Shown here in pieces: positions 22,988 to 27,884 of a stretch of DNA of 27,884 bases. The DNA is taken from the NCBI GenBank assembly GCA_963544755.1, contig CAUUGH010000020.1, positions 1 to 27,884 on the forward strand. Direction: 5' to 3'. The stretch is from Selenomonas sp963544755 (GTDB taxonomy: Bacteria > Bacillota > Negativicutes > Selenomonadales > Selenomonadaceae). The position numbers were made by a program, and so were the translations under genes. Positions within the stretch are counted from its first letter, which is position 1, and every line of letters starts with the position of its first letter. The notes under the pieces are model-generated. The model was given only the letters and a program-made list of their open reading frames with translations. It was not told the DNA's origin and searched no databases.

Positions 22988-23101
22988 GGAAACACTTATA
23001 AAATGAAGTCGCCTAATTTTGCGTACCTGCGCTCGATTTATCGACGATGCAAAAAAGCGTAGATGCGTGAAGATAGGTGGCTTAATTTATCAGTGGTTAC
23101 C
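22988..23101 (-). repeat. MITE-like repeat, copy C (114 bp, internally deleted)
   Basis: On the minus strand the left end is GGTAACCACTGATAAATT then AAGCCACCTATC. The right end read inward is GGAAACACTTATAAAATG then AAGTCGCCTA. It matches copy B at both ends but lacks about 46 bp between two CGATAAAT direct repeats, as if deleted by recombination between them. Flanks are TAT and TA. Its first 12 bases encode the last three residues and the stop of the EAL protein. Confidence 0.8.
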
Positions 23102-24799
23102 TAATGCTTCTTTCTCTAAAAGTGTTGTAAAATCCTCTTTTTGCATTGGTCTTGCAAAATAATAGCCTTGAATCTTATCGCAGCCGATGCCCTCTAAAAA
23201 GTCAAGCTGTCTTTTAGTTTCTACACCTTCGACGACCACCCCCATATGAAGATCGTGTGCCATTTCGACGACGCGCTTTAAGATCGTCGGCGCACGCTTA
23301 GAGTCTTCCAGGTTTCGCACAAAATCCATGTCGATTTTTAAGATGTCAACAGCGACATTTTTGAGCATATTAAGTGAGCTATAACCGCTGCCAAAATCGT
23401 CCATGAGTATTTTTAGCCCGATCTTTTGCAGATCTTTTAAGATGCTCAAAAGCTGCGTGGGGTTTTCTGTATAGGCAGATTCTGTAATTTCAAGGCGTAA
23501 AAATGCAGGATCAAGATCATATTTTTTCAAAAGATTGACGACTGTATCGCAAAAGTCACCGTCGTAAAAATTAAGCCGTGAAACATTTACCGATACCGGC
23601 ACGACGGGAAGACCATTTTTTATACGATTTGCAAGCAAATAGCAGACTTCTTCCCAAGCGAAGCGATCAAGACGTACGACAAAGCCATTTCTCTCAAAAA
23701 GCGGCACAAAACTCATCGGCGGGATAAGCCCTGTCTGCGGATGTCGCCAGCGCATGAGCGCTTCGGCGCTGACGGCACGCCCCTCTTTGATGCTGTAGAT
23801 CGGCTGATAGTATACGCAAAATTGCCTTTCGGCAAGTGCAAATTCCATCTCACGCAGCATCATTTGCTCTTGAATTAGTACATCGCGCATTTTTTTATCA
23901 TAGTAGGCATAGCGTGTTTGATAAAGACCTTTAACCGTATTTAGCGCCATGTGTGCGCGATCACACATTTGGTGTATGGGTACAAGCAACTCAACTATGG
24001 GGTAAATGCCTACATAAAATAAAATATTATTTTTGATACCCAAAGAAAAGATTGCACTATCTATGCCCTCTAGCAAAATATCAATATCGATCATATTTTC
24101 CGGCATACATATGACAAAATGATCTGCCTCCATATGCCCTGCGATGCCGATGCCTTCTGTAACAGTCTTAAAATATGTGCCGGCTGTCTTTAAGATCAGA
24201 TTGCCTGTTTCAATATGAAAAAGATCGTTGATAACTTTAAAACAATGAATGTCAAAATAAAGGAGATGGTAGTGTGTGGCAGGATTTTGCTTTAATAGTT
24301 CAAGCGTTTTTTCATAAAATGTTTCGCGGTTATATATCCCTGTCAAAGCATCAATTTCAAGATAGTGACGCATTTCTACTAATTGTCGCTCACGCGCCGC
24401 TTGTTCTAGCTTTCGCCATTCGTTTTCCATGCGTGCCATGACGTTTTTTACTCGGCAAAACACGATGGTCTTGTTGTAGGGCTTCGTAATAAAGTCTGCT
24501 GCCCCCATCTCCATAGCTTGTACCACGGCGGCTTGCTCACTTCTTTTTGTCGTGACGACGACGGGGATCGGTGCGATGCGTTCATCTTTTTTTAACGCAA
24601 AAAGCAATTCAAGACCATCGGCTTCCGGCATCTCTAGATCTAGCAAAATGATGTCGATGCTCTTTTTAGCGAGCAGATGCATCATTTCAACGCCGCTCGT
24701 CGCTTCTACGATTTCATATTCTTCATTGAAAAACTCTTTAAGAATGGCACGCTGCTCTTTTACAGCATCGACAATCAGCATCAAAGACTTCTTTTCCAT
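23090..24799 (-). CDS. Response regulator with degenerate GGDEF and intact EAL (c-di-GMP phosphodiesterase)
   Basis: A 569-aa protein with three domains. The receiver (1-120) has phosphoacceptor Asp54 (LLDLEMP), Thr83/84 and Lys106, but the acidic pair near residue 11 is reduced to VDA. The GGDEF domain (145-310) has MEADH at 223-227 in place of GGDEF, so it should not make c-di-GMP. The EAL domain (320-565) keeps Glu346 (EAL), Asn405, Glu437/Glu440, Asp467-Asp468 (DDFGSGYSS), Lys488 and Glu524 (EGVET), all needed for hydrolysis. It is therefore probably a phosphorylation-controlled c-di-GMP phosphodiesterase. The ribosome binding site is AAAGGAAA. The C-terminal GNH and the stop are contributed by repeat copy C. 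It follows the diguanylate cyclase gene by about 100 bases. Confidence 0.9.
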   Translation of the reverse strand: MEKKSLMLIVDAVKEQRAILKEFFNEEYEIVEATSGVEMMHLLAKKSIDIILLDLEMPEADGLELLFALKKDERIAPIPVVVTTKRSEQAAVVQAMEMGAADFITKPYNKTIVFCRVKNVMARMENEWRKLEQAARERQLVEMRHYLEIDALTGIYNRETFYEKTLELLKQNPATHYHLLYFDIHCFKVINDLFHIETGNLILKTAGTYFKTVTEGIGIAGHMEADHFVICMPENMIDIDILLEGIDSAIFSLGIKNNILFYVGIYPIVELLVPIHQMCDRAHMALNTVKGLYQTRYAYYDKKMRDVLIQEQMMLREMEFALAERQFCVYYQPIYSIKEGRAVSAEALMRWRHPQTGLIPPMSFVPLFERNGFVVRLDRFAWEEVCYLLANRIKNGLPVVPVSVNVSRLNFYDGDFCDTVVNLLKKYDLDPAFLRLEITESAYTENPTQLLSILKDLQKIGLKILMDDFGSGYSSLNMLKNVAVDILKIDMDFVRNLEDSKRAPTILKRVVEMAHDLHMGVVVEGVETKRQLDFLEGIGCDKIQGYYFARPMQKEDFTTLLEKEALGNH

Positions 24800-24869
24800 A
24801 AGTATTTCCTTTCTTAAAAGGAATTTATTTCAAGAAATTTCAAGCGTTTAGAAAATATTGGTAAACCAT

Positions 24870-24900
24870 AATAGGCTAAGACCATTTTATAAGCGTTTCA
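24870..24900 (+). repeat. MITE-like repeat, copy F (degenerate right end)
   Basis: ATAGGC...CATTTTATAAGCGTTTC matches the right end of copies B and C apart from a few changes. The stop codon of the diguanylate cyclase lies at its outer edge. Nothing of the left part is visible. Confidence 0.5.
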
Positions 24901-27117
24901 TTTATTATTGTTTATCTTACAAAGTATACCACATTCAGTTCCTTTTTCATATATTTTCCAATTATTTCGTCCCATACGCTTCACATCATAAAGTGCAGCG
25001 TCTGCCGCAAGGAAAAGATCGTCATATGTTTTGCCGTGCAGGGGTGCAAGTGCGATACCGATACTTACAGAAAGAAGTGAACGATCATCTCTTACTTCAA
25101 GCTCTTGTGCCGCCGTCATAAGCTGACGTGCATGTCGCTCAATGGCAGTAGAATTAGTCACATTCGGCATAAATACAGTAAATTCATCGCCGCCGAAACG
25201 TCCGATATAATCCGACTGACGAAAAATCGCACGAATATCCTGCGCGAAGCGGCGCAATACATCATCGCCGGCTTGATGACCGTAAGTATCATTCATTTCT
25301 TTGAAATGATCTAAATCCATGATGAACAGTGCATGGTAAGTAGCGTCTTTTAAGTTATCTTTAAGTATTGAAATACAAGCCGACTGGATCGCTTTTTTAT
25401 TTAAAAGCCCTGTCAAAGGGTCAAGTTCTGCTTCTTGTTTATAATTATCACGGGCGATTATCAAACGCTTTTGCTCTTCTATTGCAAATTCTAACTCTTT
25501 ATTTTTCGCAACCAAAGCCTCCGCCTGCCGTCTTTGCGTGCGCGAGCGTTCGACTAAGAATAAAGCCACAAAGATAGATAAGAGCAATATAACAGTAAGT
25601 ACCACCGTCTGCATGGGATAATGCGCCGTAATGGCTGTAAGCGTCAAATGTCCTGTCAGATGCTCATTTATGATCTCTTGCACGCGGTGAGAATCGACCT
25701 TTAAGATGCTTTTTGTCAAAACAGTTTGCAAAATGCGCGATTGCTGACCTGAGATCGCAATGCTGACAGGCAATGTCGTCGATTGACTTGCTAGGACAAC
25801 GAGATTTGGATGTAACGATAAAAGGCTGCTTTGCTGTAAGAAAAGCGATGGCAAAAGTACAAAATCACAGCCGCCCTCATCTAAAAGACGCAAACAATCG
25901 GCAGGCTCATTTAGCGGTACTATCTGCCAGTTCGGATGCTGCGTATTTAAGTAAGTACGAGCGCCATAAAACCAACGCGGCAGCGCAACTCGTGCTGTTC
26001 CTATGGGAATATCGCTTACACCGCGCTGCACGACATAAGAAAATTCTTCTGCTGCAAATGTCGCTGTAAAAAAAAGATCATGCGTCGAAGGCAGGTTATT
26101 ATAGATACAAAAGAAAATATCCGCCTCATTTGAGCGTAACATCTTTATCGCGTGCTCGTTATCTACAGCACGCACAAAGCGAAATTCTAAACCTGTCTTT
26201 TTCCCTATCACCTGCAAAATACTTGCATAAATACCGTCCGGTACGCCGTTTTCTAAGCGTTCGCCAAAAAACGGCGTGTGTCCGCTAACATAAGCGACAC
26301 GCAATACAGGCTCATTCTCTAGATATTCTTTTTCCTTCTTGGTAAAGCGCACAAGCTGCGCCTTAGCACGATCAATAAAGAGCTTTTCAAGCTGCGTTTC
26401 AAAACTTGGATTGACTGTTTCCGTATAATAAACATGATCGCTGATATTTTTAATCAAGCCATCTCTTTTTTTCATCGCGATAAAACGTGCCGGCAAAATT
26501 GCCACATTCATCAAGATCTTCTCGCAAGCATAGCGATGATTCGTACTGTCTGCAATAATATCTATTGCACCTGCGGCAAGTGCTTGATGAAGTTCATCAA
26601 TCGTCTTATATTTGACAAAATCAACATACATTCCCTGTTCACGTACAAATTGCATCAAAAGATCTTCATGAATCCTACTGTCTAAGATACCTACCTTTTT
26701 ACCGGCCAGTACCGAAGTATTATTCGTCGCTATATCAGAATTTTCTTTTACATAAAAGCAAAGCATGGCATAAGAGGCATGATCCACACTATAAGAAAAC
26801 TCTAACTGATCATCTTCTCGATATTCTGCCGGAAAATATAAGTCGATGCGCTCTTGGTGAAGCATCGAACGCGCCTGCATTTCGTCCATCGGCACATATT
26901 CATATTGCCAGCCTGTACTTCTTGCTATCTCATCTAAATAACGCTTTGTATAATTAAAAAGTAGCTGTTCAGGCGAACCATCCACAAAAGTAGATACATC
27001 AGGGCAGCCTATACGCAGTACCGTAGCATGATCTATGGCAAAAAGACTTCTCGCAGGGATAAAAAACAGCAATACGCTGATCAAAAAGACTGCACTAAAG
27101 CGCAGAAATCGCTTCAT
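24898..27117 (-). CDS. Membrane diguanylate cyclase with two periplasmic SBP_bac_3 sensor domains
   Basis: A 739-aa protein. After a signal/anchor helix (MKRFLRFSAVFLISVLLFFI) come two solute-binding-protein type 3 domains (about 30-255 and 265-490), recognisable by VLRIGCPDV, KKVGILDSRIHED and the second copy starting LRVAYVSGHTPFFGERLENG. A membrane helix (about 505-525) and a short coiled coil lead to a GGDEF domain. GGDEF is intact near residue 642 and is preceded by an inhibitory I-site RQSD five residues before it, so the enzyme should make c-di-GMP under product feedback. The sensors probably bind amino acids or similar small ligands outside the membrane. The ATG at 27117 was chosen because GAGGTG lies 8 bases upstream; a GTG three codons earlier overlaps that site. 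Confidence 0.92.
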   Translation of the reverse strand: MKRFLRFSAVFLISVLLFFIPARSLFAIDHATVLRIGCPDVSTFVDGSPEQLLFNYTKRYLDEIARSTGWQYEYVPMDEMQARSMLHQERIDLYFPAEYREDDQLEFSYSVDHASYAMLCFYVKENSDIATNNTSVLAGKKVGILDSRIHEDLLMQFVREQGMYVDFVKYKTIDELHQALAAGAIDIIADSTNHRYACEKILMNVAILPARFIAMKKRDGLIKNISDHVYYTETVNPSFETQLEKLFIDRAKAQLVRFTKKEKEYLENEPVLRVAYVSGHTPFFGERLENGVPDGIYASILQVIGKKTGLEFRFVRAVDNEHAIKMLRSNEADIFFCIYNNLPSTHDLFFTATFAAEEFSYVVQRGVSDIPIGTARVALPRWFYGARTYLNTQHPNWQIVPLNEPADCLRLLDEGGCDFVLLPSLFLQQSSLLSLHPNLVVLASQSTTLPVSIAISGQQSRILQTVLTKSILKVDSHRVQEIINEHLTGHLTLTAITAHYPMQTVVLTVILLLSIFVALFLVERSRTQRRQAEALVAKNKELEFAIEEQKRLIIARDNYKQEAELDPLTGLLNKKAIQSACISILKDNLKDATYHALFIMDLDHFKEMNDTYGHQAGDDVLRRFAQDIRAIFRQSDYIGRFGGDEFTVFMPNVTNSTAIERHARQLMTAAQELEVRDDRSLLSVSIGIALAPLHGKTYDDLFLAADAALYDVKRMGRNNWKIYEKGTECGILCKINNNK

Positions 27118-27178
27118 GTATCTCACACCTCGTTTGCTGTTTTTTTAAACAGCATAAAACACAAAACTTACCTCATAT

Positions 27179-27207
27179 AGTATAGCAGATTTTTATAAAA
27201 TTTTCAC
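27179..27207 (-). promoter_or_regulatory. Promoter of the diguanylate cyclase
   Basis: On the minus strand, GTGAAA (4 of 6), a 17-base spacer and TATACT (5 of 6), about 60 bases before the start codon. The leader also holds a hairpin, TGCTGTTT with AAACAGCA (27135-27154), close to the ribosome binding site. Confidence 0.55.
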
Positions 27208-27497
27208 TATTAATGGGATAAAACACAGGCAACAGTCTGCATAAATTTTCTACAGTATATAGCAGCTACCAATAAAGAAGGTAACTACAAGGTTTTACGC
27301 GAATAACAAAAGATTTTTCAACGTGATGGATTATGAAAGATTATACAGGCGAATTTCTTCGACTGGCGTCCGTGCTGCGCCGCTTGCAATACCGCTTTTT
27401 TGTGTGATTTTCTTTTATTCATTCATTGAGCGGCACTAAATCCTTTCTCGCCATTTTACACGCTCACCACCATCCTCGCTTATTTTTACGCAATACA
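27208..27497. other. Intergenic region with no supported gene
   Basis: Between the diguanylate cyclase promoter and the terminator of the ribbon-helix-helix gene I see only short plus-strand frames (for example from ATG 27326, 37 codons) without ribosome binding sites. No repeat copy or RNA gene was recognised. Confidence 0.5.
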
Positions 27498-27540
27498 AAA
27501 AGGCAGCTATTCGGAAATTCCAAGCAACTGCCTTTTCTTT
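27498..27540 (-). terminator. Terminator of the ribbon-helix-helix gene
   Basis: Stem AAAAGGCAG (27498-27506) with CTGCCTTTT (27528-27536), a long loop that can form an inner GGAA/TTCC pair, and T-rich flanks. Confidence 0.7.
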
Positions 27541-27706
27541 ATTCTGCTTCTTTCAACTCGCGATGCACCTTCTCAATGCCTTGCGCGATAACTTCGGTGC
27601 GCGTCACCTTCATGCGTTCGGCACATTCATTCAGCAATGCAAGCTCTTTTTTAGACAATCTCACATGAAGCTGCCCCGTGCGTGGGTTCGTCGTCGGTCT
27701 GCCCAT
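27539..27706 (-). CDS. Ribbon-helix-helix (CopG/Arc-type) DNA-binding protein
   Basis: A 55-aa protein beginning MGRPTTNPRTGQLHVRLSKK. The strand GQLHVRLS followed by two helices (KELALLNECAERMKV and TRTEVIAQGIEKVHREL) is the standard RHH layout. Proteins of this kind autoregulate small operons, often on plasmids, phages or in toxin-antitoxin pairs; no toxin partner is seen inside the window. A GTG eight codons upstream (27730) has AAAAGGCGG in front of it and is an equally possible start, giving 63 aa. A terminator follows immediately. Confidence 0.7.
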   Translation of the reverse strand: MGRPTTNPRTGQLHVRLSKKELALLNECAERMKVTRTEVIAQGIEKVHRELKEAE

Positions 27707-27801
27707 CTTCTTTTTTTCGATACGCCACACCGCCTTTTCTTACCGTATACAAGGATATTGCAGGTCGGCGGCAAGTCCGCCCTGCTTCCCTTTTCGTCCA
27801 T

Positions 27802-27884
27802 TCAATCATTCATGATGCGTTCTAACTTGTCCGCAATCTTCTTGACCTTCTCCTTGACCTCTTGATCTTGGAGCGTTTCCTTTT
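27802..27884 (-). CDS. C-terminal tail of an unknown protein (cut by window edge)
   Basis: On the minus strand one frame is open from the right edge to a TGA at 27802-27804. It ends with the residues KEKVKKIADKLERIMND after KETLQDQEV, a charged amphipathic helix that looks like real protein. The two other frames give unlikely composition. It lies about 70 bases upstream of the ribbon-helix-helix gene's first possible start on the same strand and may share its transcript. Confidence 0.45.
   Translation of the reverse strand, partial: KETLQDQEVKEKVKKIADKLERIMND

Noticed and set aside
27326..27440. Short plus-strand genes starting at ATG 27326 or 27333
   Set aside because: 37 and 24 codons, no RBS and no recognisable motif.
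1..27884. CRISPR array, prophage or complete insertion sequence
   Set aside because: No regularly spaced direct repeats, no phage structural genes and no transposase with terminal repeats were seen; only the MITE-like elements remain.

Overview
The window looks like a chromosomal segment of an anaerobic or fermentative member of the Bacillota. The contiguous rapZ-yvcK-whiA block, the AGGAGG-type ribosome binding sites and the sigma-A-like promoters support this. YvcK with two N-terminal membrane helices, a periplasmic-type M48 protease with TPRs, and the glutamate dehydrogenase plus glutamate/aspartate transporter lead me to suspect the Negativicutes (inference only; no rRNA or outer-membrane marker is present).

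Layout. 1-840: 5' end of a chemoreceptor gene (minus strand) and a long AT-rich upstream region with a run of nine C. 840-8351: minus-strand genes for an M48 protease, tRNA-Val(GAC), a small secreted protein, a dicarboxylate/amino-acid:cation symporter, an MgtC-family protein, a YeiH-family transporter and glutamate dehydrogenase. The mgtC promoter is overlapped by a cluster of DnaA boxes. 8445-12772: a membrane NERD protein, then divergently a 91-aa basic protein coupled to tadA, and a ChbG/YdjC-like deacetylase coupled to a GT-C-like membrane protein. 12822-19794: a long minus-strand block of two HAD phosphatases, rapZ, yvcK, whiA, a membrane polysaccharide deacetylase and a secreted protein. 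19800-27117: accessory-looking region with a small membrane protein, an Rpn-type PD-(D/E)XK nuclease, an aldose-1-epimerase homologue lacking its catalytic Glu, a REC-GGDEF-EAL protein and a membrane diguanylate cyclase with two SBP_bac_3 sensor domains. 27539-27884: a ribbon-helix-helix protein and the tail of another gene.

The most unusual signal is an interspersed, MITE-like repeat family with imperfect terminal inverted repeats of about 28-30 bp, flanked by TA. Three near-complete copies (2601-2760, 19946-20106, 22988-23101) and three end fragments (10158-10186, 21656-21700, 24870-24900) lie between genes. Several copies touch gene expression directly. One supplies the last three codons and the stop of the EAL protein, one supplies the RBS and start codon of the Rpn nuclease, one sits directly upstream of the M48 RBS, and one abuts a strong terminator just before the ChbG start.

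The diguanylate cyclase and the EAL phosphodiesterase are adjacent and probably form an opposing c-di-GMP pair. The glutamate dehydrogenase and the acidic amino-acid transporter suggest glutamate use, and the rapZ-yvcK-whiA-deacetylase block suggests envelope or carbon homeostasis.
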